Shown here: positions 17,491 to 25,574 of the stretch, piece after piece
Layout: each line of letters opens with the position of its first letter
How positions within the stretch are numbered: position 1 is the first letter of the stretch
Assembly (NCBI GenBank): GCA_002363865.1
Contig: DEWY01000008.1
Span: 1 to 64,000, forward strand
Direction: 5' to 3'
Origin: Caulobacteraceae bacterium UBA3198
GTDB lineage: Bacteria > Pseudomonadota > Alphaproteobacteria > Caulobacterales > Caulobacteraceae
Length of the DNA: 64,000 nt
Notes under the pieces: generated by a model
The model's input: only the letters and a program-made list of their open reading frames with translations
Database searches by the model: none
Told to the model about the DNA's origin: nothing
Translations under genes and position numbers: made by a program

Positions 17491-18264
17491 TTAGGCGCCT
17501 TTGGAAACGACGCCCGCGGCCTCCGGGTTGCGCCGGGCCGGATCCCGGGTGGCCGGAACCGGGGCCATGGCCGGTCTGATCCTGCGGGCCCTGGCCGGCG
17601 CGGGCCTGGCCTTGATCGCAAAGGTCTGCTTCACGGCCTCGATCATCACCACCCCGGAAAAGCGCGGCCAGAGCCGCGAACCGGCCTGTTCGAAGGTCTC
17701 GGCCTGGCCGCTCAGCCAGGTGACCGGTGGGGCGTAGAGGGCGCGGGTATAGCCCACCGGCTCGAACTCCGCCTCGCCGATCAGCTGGGCCAACTGGCGG
17801 CGGCTATAGGGCCGTCCATGGCCGAACGGGGTGTGCTCGGCATTGGCCCACAGGCCGTCCCGGGCGCAGACGGCGACGATCACCCGGCCGGACGGCGCCA
17901 TCACCCGCCAGACCTCCCGCAGCAGGGCGAGCGGGTCGGGGCTCTCCTCCAGGGCGTGGATCACCAGGATCCGGTCGAACAGGGCGTTCTGGAAGGGCAG
18001 AGCCTCTTCATGAACCAGGCTCGCCAGGCCGCCGCCGCTGCCGGGCCAGATCTCCACCCCCTGCTGGGCCGGCATGGCGACCACCGCCCGGCGGGCCTTG
18101 TCCCGGAAGGGTCCAAGATAGGGGGTCGGATAGCCGAGCCCCAGCACGTCCAGGCCGCGCGCCTCCCCCCAGGCTTCGGTCAGCTTCCGGCCGATCATCG
18201 CCCGGGCCGTGCGGCCAAGATCGGAGGCGTAGAAGGCGCGCAGATCAAGGATGTCTCGACGCAT
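17491..18264 (-). CDS. Class I SAM-dependent methyltransferase
   Basis: A 257-residue protein with a class I methyltransferase core. GLDVLGLGYPTPYL takes the place of motif I. It is followed by LPFQNALFDRILVIHALEESPDP and LREVWRVMAPSGRVIV, both typical of the Methyltransf_11 group. Motif I lacks the usual GxGxG, a feature of this alphaproteobacterial group beside gloB. The C-terminal 40 residues are Arg/Ala/Pro-rich. The substrate is unknown. It is divergent from gloB with 91 bases between the starts. Confidence 0.85.
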   Translation of the reverse strand: MRRDILDLRAFYASDLGRTARAMIGRKLTEAWGEARGLDVLGLGYPTPYLGPFRDKARRAVVAMPAQQGVEIWPGSGGGLASLVHEEALPFQNALFDRILVIHALEESPDPLALLREVWRVMAPSGRVIVAVCARDGLWANAEHTPFGHGRPYSRRQLAQLIGEAEFEPVGYTRALYAPPVTWLSGQAETFEQAGSRLWPRFSGVVMIEAVKQTFAIKARPAPARARRIRPAMAPVPATRDPARRNPEAAGVVSKGA

Positions 18265-18355
18265 GGGCCCTGGGCGTTAGGATGAGGTCTGAGACCCCAC
18301 CCTAAAGCGTTGGCGGCGGCCTTGTCCCGCGGCCCGAACAAGACGAGGCGCGTCC

Positions 18356-19117
18356 ATGCCCCTGCGGGTTCACCAGTTCCCCTGCCTGTCGGACAATTAC
18401 GGCTTCCTGATCCAGGATGAGGCCACCGGCCTCGCGGCCACAGTCGACACCCCCGACGCGGCCGCCATCCTGGCCGAGCTGGACAAGACCGGCTGGAAGC
18501 TGGCCCTGATCCTCAACACCCACTGGCACCCCGATCACGCTGGCGGCAACGCCGAGATTCAGACGGCGACGGGGGCGAAGATCGTCGGCCCGGCCGAGGT
18601 GCGCAAGATCGCTCCCCTGGACCGGGAGGTGGCCGAGGGCGACGTGGTCGAGCTGGGACAGACGCGCTTTTCGGTGCTGGAGGTGGGCGGCCACACCCTG
18701 GGACATATCGCCTATCACGATGCCGAGGACGCCATCGCCTTTGTCGGCGACACCCTCTTCGCCTTGGGCTGCGGGCGGATGTTCGAGGGCCAGCCGGATC
18801 AGATGTGGACAAGCCTGCAGCGCCTGGCGGCCCTGCCCGAAGCCACCACCGTCTATTGCGCCCACGAATACACCGCCGCCAACGCGCGGTTCGCCCTGTC
18901 GGTGGATGATGATCCGGCCGTCGCCGCCCGGGCCCAGGCCGTGTTCGACGCCCGCAGCCGCGGCGAGGCCACCGTGCCCACCACCATAGGGCTGGAGCGC
19001 CAGACCAACCCCTTCCTGCGGGCGCCATTGCTGGCGCCGAAGCTGGGGGTCGCAGGCGCGCCCGACCACGCCGCCTTCGCCGCCGTCCGGGCGGCCAAGG
19101 ACAGTTTCAAGGGCTGA
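18356..19117 (+). CDS. gloB: Hydroxyacylglutathione hydrolase (glyoxalase II)
   Basis: A 253-residue metallo-beta-lactamase-fold enzyme that hydrolyses S-lactoylglutathione to lactate and glutathione, the second step of methylglyoxal detoxification. The metal-binding motif THWHPDH holds His56, His58, Asp60 and His61; GHTLGHIAY, FVGDTLFALGCGR (bridging Asp) and CAHEYT follow in order. The C-terminal HAGH-C domain is present and the length is normal. It ends 11 bases from the convergent DUF4908-like gene. Confidence 0.96.
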   Translation: MPLRVHQFPCLSDNYGFLIQDEATGLAATVDTPDAAAILAELDKTGWKLALILNTHWHPDHAGGNAEIQTATGAKIVGPAEVRKIAPLDREVAEGDVVELGQTRFSVLEVGGHTLGHIAYHDAEDAIAFVGDTLFALGCGRMFEGQPDQMWTSLQRLAALPEATTVYCAHEYTAANARFALSVDDDPAVAARAQAVFDARSRGEATVPTTIGLERQTNPFLRAPLLAPKLGVAGAPDHAAFAAVRAAKDSFKG

Positions 19118-19128
19118 GGATCAGGGGT

Positions 19129-19902
19129 TCAGCGCGCCCCGGCCGCGGCCAGGATCCGCTCTGAGGACGGGCGCCCCGCCATGCCGTCTTCCGGGGTGAC
19201 GGTGATCAGGATCACGCCGCCGCGCAGGCTGGCGCCAGGCCGGCGGCCCTCCACCAGGGTCACCTTGTCCACGCCGCTCAGCACCTGGCGGCCTTCGGAA
19301 TCGGCGGCCAGCCGCACCACGGCCTCGGCGGCGACCATGGCCGCATCCGCCACCAGGGGCGCGGTCTCCGGCGAGGCGTCGGCCTCGAAGGGAATCAGCC
19401 GCCGCGCCGCGCGGCTGGCGCGGGCGCTGGCCTGAGCCAGCCGCTGGAGCAGGGCCTCGGGCCCCAGGGTCTGCAGTCGCAAGGGGGTGGCGCCGGCCAC
19501 CAGGGCTGCGGCTGCGCCGGAGGGCCGCTGACGGGTGAAGACGGTCAAACCGCCCAGCCGGGTGGCCCGCAGAACGGGCTCGCCCAGATCGTTCTTGTAG
19601 ATGATGTCGCCCCGGGGCGCGGGCTGAGGCTGCAGCACCCAGACCTCGGCGCTGTCCTCGAACTTGACCATGGGCCGGGGGGTGGACCGATCCAGAATGA
19701 AGCCGCCGCCATCCTCGACCACATAGCGCGCCACGGGCGGGGCGGAGAACCTGCGGCCGTCATAGCGGCCTTGCTGCCCGAACAGGCCCTCACGCAAGGA
19801 GCCAGGCGCGGCGTGGGCGGGCGCAGACACGCCGATCCCCGCCGCGGCGAGCGTCGCCGCGACGAGAATCCTCAAAGGCAGCACGGGTCGAGCGCTCATC
19901 AT
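19129..19902 (-). CDS. Secreted DUF4908-like protein
   Basis: A 257-residue protein with a clear Sec signal peptide (cleavage near APAHA/AP). The mature part has a short beta-rich N-terminal domain (RYVVEDGGGFILDRS and VWVLQPQPAPRGDIIYKND) and a helical middle rich in Ala. The C-terminus reads DKVTLVEGRRPGASLRGGVILITVTPEDG. This resembles DUF4908 proteins of Caulobacteraceae, of unknown function; the DUF assignment is from memory and moderate. In DUF4908-like proteins the C-terminal part recalls M48-type substrate-binding folds, but no catalytic motif is present. It is upstream of phaB on the same strand and ends convergently with gloB. Confidence 0.75.
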   Translation of the reverse strand: MMSARPVLPLRILVAATLAAAGIGVSAPAHAAPGSLREGLFGQQGRYDGRRFSAPPVARYVVEDGGGFILDRSTPRPMVKFEDSAEVWVLQPQPAPRGDIIYKNDLGEPVLRATRLGGLTVFTRQRPSGAAAALVAGATPLRLQTLGPEALLQRLAQASARASRAARRLIPFEADASPETAPLVADAAMVAAEAVVRLAADSEGRQVLSGVDKVTLVEGRRPGASLRGGVILITVTPEDGMAGRPSSERILAAAGAR

Positions 19903-19954
19903 GGGCGATCATACATGCCGTTCGACTGGGGCGCTTTTGAGACGATAACGCCAG

Positions 19955-20680
19955 TCAACCTGCCATATATTGACCGCCGTTGAGCGACAGGGTTGAGCCC
20001 GTCACATAGCCCGCGTGCTCGCCGGCCAGGAAGGCGACCATGTCGGCGATCTCCTCGCCGCGGCCCAGGCGGCCCACCGGAATCTGGCCGATGATACCCT
20101 TCAGCACCTCTTCAGGCACGGCGGTCACCATCTCGGTGTCGATATAGCCAGGCGCGATGCAGTTCACCGTCACCCCCTTGCGGGCGTTCTCCAGGGCCAG
20201 AGCCTTGGAGAAGCCGATCATCCCGGCCTTGGCGGCGGAGTAGTTGGTCTGACCTACCTGCCCCTTCTGGCCGTTGATCGAGGAGATGTTGATGATCCGG
20301 CCCCAGCCGCGCTCGCGCATGCCCTCGATCACCTGGCGGGTCATGTTGAACAGGGAGTCCATGTTCACCCGGATGACCTCCGACCACTGCTCGGAGTCCA
20401 TCTTGTGGAAAAAGCCGTCCCGGGTGATGCCGGCGTTGTTCACCAGCACGTCCACCGGCCCCAGCTCGGCGGCCACCTTGGCCACGGCGGCCTGGCAATC
20501 GGCGAAGACGCCCACATTGCCCTTCACCACCATGATGCCCAGCTCCCGGGCGCAGGCCTCGGCGGCGGCCTCATTGCCGGAATAGCCGGCGGCCACATGA
20601 AAGCCGTCGGCCTTGAGCCGCTGGCAGATGGCCCGGCCGATCCCGCGCGTGCCCCCGGTGACGAACGCCACTCTGGCCAT
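19955..20680 (-). CDS. phaB: Acetoacetyl-CoA reductase
   Basis: A 241-residue short-chain dehydrogenase. It reduces acetoacetyl-CoA to (R)-3-hydroxybutyryl-CoA with NADPH, the second step of polyhydroxybutyrate synthesis. It has the cofactor motif TGGTRGIGRA (8-17), NNAGITRD (81-88) and Ser134 with Tyr147/Lys151 in NYSAAKAG. ISSINGQKGQVGQTNYS is diagnostic of PhaB rather than FabG. It follows phaA after 51 bases in the same operon. The PHA synthase gene phaC is not in the window. Confidence 0.95.
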   Translation of the reverse strand: MARVAFVTGGTRGIGRAICQRLKADGFHVAAGYSGNEAAAEACARELGIMVVKGNVGVFADCQAAVAKVAAELGPVDVLVNNAGITRDGFFHKMDSEQWSEVIRVNMDSLFNMTRQVIEGMRERGWGRIINISSINGQKGQVGQTNYSAAKAGMIGFSKALALENARKGVTVNCIAPGYIDTEMVTAVPEEVLKGIIGQIPVGRLGRGEEIADMVAFLAGEHAGYVTGSTLSLNGGQYMAG

Positions 20681-20731
20681 GGATTTCCTTCCCTGTTCCC
20701 GATGTCGCCGACGGCTTGAACGCCGTCTGGC

Positions 20732-21907
20732 TCAGATTTTTTCGACGCACATGGCTACGCCCATGCCGCCGCCGACGCACAGGGTCGCCAGACCCTTGGC
20801 GGCGCCCGACCGCTGCATCTCGTGCAGCAGGGTGGTCAGGATTCGCGCGCCCGAGGCGCCGATGGGATGGCCGATGGCGATGGCGCCGCCGTTCACATTG
20901 ACCTTGTCCGGGTCGAGGCCCAGTTCGCGCACCACGCAGATGGACTGGGCGGCGAAGGCCTCGTTGGATTCCACCAGGTCCAGGTCAGCCACGCTCCAGC
21001 CGGCCTTTTCCAGGGCCTTGCGGCTGGCGGGGATGGGGCCGGTGCCCATGATCTCCGGCTCGACCCCGGCATGGGCCCAAGACGCGATGCGGGCGAGCGG
21101 CTTCAGGCCCCGGGCCTTGGCCTCGTCGGCGCTCATGATCACCAGGGCCGCGGCCCCGTCATTGAGGCCAGACGCGTTGGCCGCGGTGACCGAGCCGTCC
21201 TTGGTGAAGGCCGGGCGCAGGCCAGACACGCTGTCCAGGGTCGCCCCGTGACGGATGTACTCGTCCTGGTCGACGACGGTGTCGCCCTTGCGGCCCTTGA
21301 TGGTGACCGGGGCGATCTCGCCGGAGAACTTGCCGGTCTTCTGGGCGGCCTCGGCGCGGTTCTGCGAGGCGACGGCGAAGCTGTCCTGGTCGGCCCGGGT
21401 GATCTGCCAGCGGGCGGCGATGTTCTCGGCCGTCTGACCCATGTGATAGCCGTGGAAGGCGTCCCACAGGCCGTCCTTGATCATGGTGTCAACGAAGTTC
21501 AGGTCGCCCATCTTCTGGCCCGAGCGCAGATGGGCCGCATGCGGCGCCTGGCTCATGCTTTCCTGGCCGCCGGCGATGACGATCTTCGCGGCCCCTTCGG
21601 CCACCTGCTGGGCGGCCAGCGCCACGGCGCGCAGGCCAGACCCGCAGAGCTGGTTGAGGCTCCAGGCCGGCGCGGCCGCCGGAATGCCAGCGGCGATGGA
21701 GGCCTGGCGGGCCGGACCTTGGCCGGCGCCGGCCTGCAGCACCTGGCCGAGGATCACCTCATCGACATCGGCGGGCGTCAGGCCCGCGCGCTCGATGGCC
21801 GCGCTGATGGCCACCCGGCCCAGCTCGTGGGCGGGCAGGCTGGCGAGCGCCCCGTTGAACGAACCCACCGGCGTGCGGGCGGCCGCGACGATCACCACTT
21901 CGGTCAT
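20732..21907 (-). CDS. phaA: Acetyl-CoA acetyltransferase (beta-ketothiolase)
   Basis: A 391-residue biosynthetic thiolase that condenses two acetyl-CoA to acetoacetyl-CoA. The acyl-accepting Cys88 is in NQLCGSGLRA, the catalytic His is in GHPIGASG, and the second Cys is in LCVGGGMG near the C-terminus. The ATG at 21907 with GGGAGA is chosen; an upstream in-frame ATG at 22009 would add a non-conserved tail running over the intergenic region. It is divergent from the repressor gene phaR. Confidence 0.96.
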   Translation of the reverse strand: MTEVVIVAAARTPVGSFNGALASLPAHELGRVAISAAIERAGLTPADVDEVILGQVLQAGAGQGPARQASIAAGIPAAAPAWSLNQLCGSGLRAVALAAQQVAEGAAKIVIAGGQESMSQAPHAAHLRSGQKMGDLNFVDTMIKDGLWDAFHGYHMGQTAENIAARWQITRADQDSFAVASQNRAEAAQKTGKFSGEIAPVTIKGRKGDTVVDQDEYIRHGATLDSVSGLRPAFTKDGSVTAANASGLNDGAAALVIMSADEAKARGLKPLARIASWAHAGVEPEIMGTGPIPASRKALEKAGWSVADLDLVESNEAFAAQSICVVRELGLDPDKVNVNGGAIAIGHPIGASGARILTTLLHEMQRSGAAKGLATLCVGGGMGVAMCVEKI

Positions 21908-22017
21908 GGAACCACATCTCCCTGGTCTTGCAGCGCTATCTATCAGGACGAACCGGGCCTTGGGCAAGGCCGACCACCGGACGGGCGGGATTTGCGATTT
22001 CCCTCGCATCCGCGATA

Positions 22018-22028
22018 CTGCGCCGCAA
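22018..22028. promoter_or_regulatory. Candidate PhaR operator between phaA and phaR
   Basis: CTGC-GCC-GCAA matches the CTGC-N3-GCAG type of site described for PhaR proteins of alphaproteobacteria with one mismatch. It sits in the 170-base divergent region, 50 bases before phaR. Autoregulation and phaAB repression are inferred. Confidence 0.3.
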
Positions 22029-22077
22029 AGAGCCGCTGCGGCCCGCGCCGCGCGCAGAAAAGACGAGAGGATTCGCG

Positions 22078-22692
22078 ATGGCCGAGACCCAGGACGGCGG
22101 CAAGAAGGGCGGCGATCGGGTCGTCATCAAGAAGTATGCGAACCGCAGGCTCTACAACACCGCGTCCAGCTCCTACGTGACGCTGGAGCACCTGGCCGAC
22201 ATGGTGAAGCAGGGCGTCGACTTCGTGGTCTATGACGCCAAGACCAATGATGACATCACCCGCACGGTCCTGACCCAGATCATCTTCGAGGAAGAGAGCC
22301 AGGGTCAGAGCCTGCTGCCCATCCAGTTTCTGCGCCAGCTGATCGGCTTCTATGGCAACTCCATGGAGGCCTTCCTGCCCAGCTATCTGGAGCTGTCGCT
22401 GGCCACCTTCGCCCAGCAGCAGGAGCGCATGCGCACCCAGTTCACCCAGATGGGCCAGGCCACGCCGCTGGGCGCCTATGACGACCAGATCCGCCAGAAC
22501 CTGGCCATGTTCGACCGGGCGATGAAGATGTTCACCCCCTTCGCCTATCCGCCGGGCAAGGGCGAGGATCAGGCCCCCCGCAGCGACGCCGCCCCCGAAA
22601 CGGCGCCCGCCTCCGACGACACGCTCAAGGCCCTGCAGGAGCAACTCGCCGCCATGCAGGCCCAGATCAACAAGCTGGCCTCGAAGGATTAG
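22078..22692 (+). CDS. phaR: Polyhydroxyalkanoate synthesis repressor PhaR
   Basis: A 204-residue PhaR. The N-terminal DNA-binding domain has VVIKKYANRRLYNT and SYVTLEHLADMV, followed by DAKTNDDITRTVLTQIIFEEE. The C-terminal half carries two PHB-accumulation-regulatory repeats (LIGFYGNSMEAFLPSYLE) and a terminal coiled-coil-like segment LKALQEQLAAMQAQINKL. PhaR binds both DNA and polymer granules and represses phasin and pha genes until polymer forms. GAGAGG lies 7-8 bases before the ATG. Divergent transcription from phaA fits the role. Confidence 0.95.
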   Translation: MAETQDGGKKGGDRVVIKKYANRRLYNTASSSYVTLEHLADMVKQGVDFVVYDAKTNDDITRTVLTQIIFEEESQGQSLLPIQFLRQLIGFYGNSMEAFLPSYLELSLATFAQQQERMRTQFTQMGQATPLGAYDDQIRQNLAMFDRAMKMFTPFAYPPGKGEDQAPRSDAAPETAPASDDTLKALQEQLAAMQAQINKLASKD

Positions 22693-22735
22693 GCGGGGGG
22701 CAGTTAGAAGAGATCTATTCTCTCAAATAGGTCGC

Positions 22736-22761
22736 AAAATTAGGAAGGCTTCCTGATTTTT
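22736..22761. terminator. Bidirectional terminator between phaR and the membrane-protein gene
   Basis: AAAATTAGGAA and TTCCTGATTTT form an 11-bp stem (one G-T pair) with loop GGC. It gives a T-run on both strands, so it can stop phaR and the converging 22.8-kb gene. Confidence 0.7.
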
Positions 22762-22794
22762 GCCCTATTTACTGGTAGAATTTTAAATTTGTAA

Positions 22795-23256
22795 CTATTT
22801 CCATTTTGTTGATTTTATCACAAACATAGAAAACATAACGAATAGCGTGATAGTCACGGGAGCGCCCAAAAATATCAGAAAGGCTGATAGATCTCCGGGT
22901 CTCCAAAAGTAATAAGCCATAGGAACAATTGTTGGTATCCAAACCACCAAGATTCCGATCAGAATGATCGGTAGGGCGTTCTCGTGAATAGGAGTCAAGA
23001 AAAATGGTGGGTATGCACGCTCGAACAAGTACTCCCGACTTTTCGATTTCATTCGCCGCCGCCGCACATTTGCAATCGGACCACCGATAACCACTCCCAC
23101 GACAATGGTTAGCAGGCCGGCTACGATCATAAGTTCCGCCCACCCGCCGCCGACGTCTCCTGGACTTGCGAATCCGCCGACCAGGGGCCCCACGTACATC
23201 AACGCCCCCAGCACGATCAGAGCTTTCCCGAGGTAGTAGGCGATCGTTCTGAACAT
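22795..23256 (-). CDS. Hypothetical four-helix membrane protein (low GC)
   Basis: A 153-residue protein with four predicted membrane segments: about 8-30, 42-63, 95-116 and 124-147. A basic cytoplasmic loop RRRRMKSKSREYLFERAYPP separates helices 2 and 3. I do not recognise a family. GGGGAGACGG precedes the ATG. The 3' half is strikingly AT-rich compared with the surroundings, which suggests transfer or relaxed selection. Two perfect 19-bp tandem repeats lie 25-62 bases upstream of the start. A longer overlapping frame on the same strand (up to 230 codons) has no such membrane pattern and is rejected. Confidence 0.7.
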   Translation of the reverse strand: MFRTIAYYLGKALIVLGALMYVGPLVGGFASPGDVGGGWAELMIVAGLLTIVVGVVIGGPIANVRRRRMKSKSREYLFERAYPPFFLTPIHENALPIILIGILVVWIPTIVPMAYYFWRPGDLSAFLIFLGAPVTITLFVMFSMFVIKSTKWK

Positions 23257-23280
23257 CCGTCTCCCCGAGCGCGCGCCCGC

Positions 23281-23318
23281 ACAGTATGGGTCTGACTCGA
23301 CAGTATGGGTCTGACTCG
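23281..23318. repeat. Two perfect 19-bp tandem repeats
   Basis: ACAGTATGGGTCTGACTCG occurs twice with no gap. It lies in the divergent region between the low-GC membrane protein and the small basic protein. It could be a double operator, or a remnant of a REP-like dispersed element (GGGTCTGAC-type cores occur in such repeats); the sequence alone does not decide. Confidence 0.8.
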
Positions 23319-23438
23319 GATGGGGCGAGTCTTCCTTCGGCCGCCAACCGGCCAGCCTGGAAAGTTCGGCCCCCTTGGGCGTTCCTTAAGGATGGCGGCG
23401 CCAGGGTGATGCGCCCTGGCCCCAGAAGGAGCGCGCGC

Positions 23439-23771
23439 TTGTCCTCATCCGTCGATCCCATCCGTCAGGTCGCCCGCCTGCGCCGGCTGCGTCGGCGGAC
23501 CGATCAGGCGCAGGGCAGCGCCCATGAGGAGCATCCGAACCTGCCGGTTCCGGTCTCCCAGACCCTGCCCGACCAGCCGGCGCCCAGCATCACCGCCGGC
23601 GGCCCGGCCATCTTCACCGCCCATGTCATGGGCGAGGGCGAGCAGAAGCGCGGCCTGCGGGGCGGACCGCCGACCCTGAACGCCGCCCGCAGCGCCTATA
23701 CCCAGACCGAGTATTCCGGCCGTGCCGACCGCCGGGCCCGTAAGGGCGGCCTGACCCGCACCGACATCTAG
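23439..23771 (+). CDS. Small basic hypothetical protein
   Basis: A 110-residue protein starting at a TTG with AGAAGGAG eight bases upstream. In-frame codons further upstream run through the tandem repeats and are unlikely to be coding. It opens with SSSVDPIRQVARLRRLRRR, has a Pro-rich middle, and ends with HVMGEGEQKRGLRGGPP and TEYSGRADRRARKGGL, a pattern I associate with small conserved Caulobacteraceae proteins of unknown role. There is no signal peptide or membrane helix. A 7-bp hairpin (GCCAGGG/CCCTGGC, 23400-23420) lies in the leader. The stop is shared with the convergent gene as CTAG. Confidence 0.65.
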   Translation: MSSSVDPIRQVARLRRLRRRTDQAQGSAHEEHPNLPVPVSQTLPDQPAPSITAGGPAIFTAHVMGEGEQKRGLRGGPPTLNAARSAYTQTEYSGRADRRARKGGLTRTDI

Positions 23772-24091
23772 TTTTCGCCAGCCTGACCTTTGAGCCGGGC
23801 GAGCTCGGCTTCCAGGGCTGTCACCCGCTGTTCCAAAGCCGCGATCCGCGCCTCGGGGCCTGCGCCGGGGATCGGGGTGGAAATGCCGGCCTGCCGGGCG
23901 ATTTCCGCCGGGCTGACCCCCAGGATTTCGGCGAATATGCCCACTTCGTCGGCCGACAACTCCCGCTGGTCCTTGTAGGCCAGCGCCAGATCGGCCTCGC
24001 TCATGCCCGCGGCGGCCGCCAGCACCCGGCGGGTCAGGCCGCGGGCCGCCAGCTGAGCGTCAAACCACTGCGCGTCGAAAAACAGGGCCAC
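23768..24091 (-). CDS. Small helix-turn-helix protein with C-terminal coiled coil
   Basis: A 107-residue protein. Residues 8-65 look like an XRE-type helix-turn-helix (LAARGLTRRVLAAAAG, then SADEVGIFAEILGVSPAEIAR). After a Pro/Gly linker, the last 25 residues are a heptad-rich coiled coil (IAALEQRVTALEAELARLK). A DNA-binding dimer is the likely form; the target is unknown. It overlaps the convergent neighbour by CTAG. Confidence 0.7.
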   Translation of the reverse strand: MALFFDAQWFDAQLAARGLTRRVLAAAAGMSEADLALAYKDQRELSADEVGIFAEILGVSPAEIARQAGISTPIPGAGPEARIAALEQRVTALEAELARLKGQAGEN

Positions 24092-24253
24092 AGATCCACG
24101 AACCTCCGAACTGGCGCCGGTCTTGCTTAACCGAGGCTAACCTTTGTGCCCCTGCCCCGGTGCGTTCCATGCTGGCCATCGCCACCCGACTGTTCGACAT
24201 CACCCTGGTGACCCTGATCTTCACCGCCCTGACCTGAGGTCGGCCAGCCCGCC

Positions 24254-24688
24254 TCAGCCGTCATTGCCGCCGAAGTCGATGTCGCGGCGAGCGGCGACGA
24301 TGGTGACGATGAAGCCCGCGAGCACGTCCAGCAGCACCATCAGGGTGATCAGGAAGAAGGTCGAGGTCGCGAAGGCTGGCGCCAGCAGGAACTGGATCAG
24401 GCAGATGATGAACAGGATCATCGACAGGGCATGATTGACGATCGCCACCCCGCGGCTGGTGGTGGATTTCAAAAGCTCGATGAACAGGACCACCAGGGCC
24501 GCGGCCAGGAACAGGTCCCCCAGCGTCACCGGCCAGTCCACATTGGACGCCATGCGGATGGTGAACAGCCCCTCGGTCATCCGGGCGTGGGCGTCCACCG
24601 CCGAGAAGCCGCCATCCAGGGTGAGCGCGACGAGGTTGTAGACCAGCACCGGCAGGGCCAGCAGCGGAAAGGCGGCGAAGTTGCGCAA
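24254..24688 (-). CDS. Hypothetical membrane protein
   Basis: A 144-residue protein with four predicted membrane helices: near 5-25, 55-75, 83-105 and 108-132. The polar first loop is VDAHARMTEGLFTIRMASN, and the tail is RRDIDFGGNDG. It resembles small conserved inner-membrane proteins of alphaproteobacteria without a known role. It stands alone between the helix-turn-helix gene and a glycosyltransferase, all on the same strand. Confidence 0.75.
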   Translation of the reverse strand: MRNFAAFPLLALPVLVYNLVALTLDGGFSAVDAHARMTEGLFTIRMASNVDWPVTLGDLFLAAALVVLFIELLKSTTSRGVAIVNHALSMILFIICLIQFLLAPAFATSTFFLITLMVLLDVLAGFIVTIVAARRDIDFGGNDG

Positions 24689-24794
24689 TGGTTCTCCCCC
24701 CGGACCCGACAGGCCCGGAACAACCTTAACCCCTAGGTCCAGACTCTAGGAAGCGTCCGCACGTCCTACGGGCGCAGGCCGGCCTCTTCGCCTT

Positions 24795-25520
24795 TCAGAC
24801 CTCGTCCACGCCGTCCGGCCGCCGCGACCGGGTCTGCAGCCACATCACGCCCAGCAGGTCCGACGCCGAGGCCCAGAGGCGGCCAAGATTGGTGTATTTC
24901 GACGCGCCTGTCTGGCGGTGGCGATGCCCCACCGGCTGGAAGGCCACCTGATAGCCCTCCCGCAGCATCAGGGCCGGCAGGTAGCGGTGGATATGGTCGA
25001 AATAGGGAAGCTCCAGGAAGGCGTGGCGGCGGAAGGCCTTGAGGCCGCAGCCGGTGTCGTTGGCCGTATCCCCCAGCAGGCGCTTGCGCACGCCGTTGCC
25101 CAGACGCGAGGCCACCTTCTTGGCCTGGCTGTCCTGGCGTTTGGTCCGCTCGCCGCCCACCAGGGCCAGGTCGGGGCCGCCGCTCACCAGGGCCTGCACC
25201 AGGGCCGGACCGTCGGCCGGATCATTCTGGCCATCCCCGTCCAGGGTGACGATGACCGGCGCCCGGGCCGCCATCACGCCGGTGCGGATCGCCCGGCTCT
25301 GGCCGGAATTCTTCCGGTGCCGCAGCACCCGCAGCTGCGGCAGCTCGGCCTTCAGGGCGCTGAGGACGGTCAGGGTCCCGTCGCGGCTGGCGTCATCGAC
25401 GAAGATGATCTCAATATCGCGGTCGGCGAAGGCGGCGGCGATTTCCCTGGCCAGGGCCGGGGCGGCGCCTTCTTCGTCGAAGACCGGGACGACCACCGAA
25501 ATGTCGGGACTTGGATGCAT
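24795..25520 (-). CDS. Glycosyltransferase family 2, polyprenyl-phosphate type
   Basis: A 241-residue GT-A enzyme like dolichol/undecaprenyl-phosphate sugar transferases. Motifs are ISVVVPVFDEEG at the start, IIFVDDASRDGT, the metal-binding VTLDGDGQNDPAD (DxD), and TGCGLKAFRR. No C-terminal membrane helices are seen, unlike the ArnC/GtrB type. The ATG at 25520 sits directly after GAGGGGG; frame upstream of it is non-conserved. It probably loads a sugar onto a polyprenyl phosphate for the divergent GT39 enzyme, whose start is 54 bases away (inferred). Confidence 0.9.
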   Translation of the reverse strand: MHPSPDISVVVPVFDEEGAAPALAREIAAAFADRDIEIIFVDDASRDGTLTVLSALKAELPQLRVLRHRKNSGQSRAIRTGVMAARAPVIVTLDGDGQNDPADGPALVQALVSGGPDLALVGGERTKRQDSQAKKVASRLGNGVRKRLLGDTANDTGCGLKAFRRHAFLELPYFDHIHRYLPALMLREGYQVAFQPVGHRHRQTGASKYTNLGRLWASASDLLGVMWLQTRSRRPDGVDEV

Positions 25521-25574
25521 CCCCCTCAATAGCCGAAAACTTGGCCTGGGAAAGATCGTGCTATCACCGGACCC

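Noticed and set aside
23281..23318. CRISPR array
   Set aside because: Only two abutting copies with no spacers and no cas genes.
22769..23461. A 230-codon frame overlapping the four-helix membrane protein on the same strand
   Set aside because: Its product is rich in Arg/Ser with no domain or membrane pattern, whereas the overlapping 153-codon frame has four clean helices and a good ribosome site.
24169..24237. A 22-codon hydrophobic open frame upstream of the 24.2-kb membrane-protein gene
   Set aside because: No ribosome site and no support beyond hydrophobicity; too short to claim.
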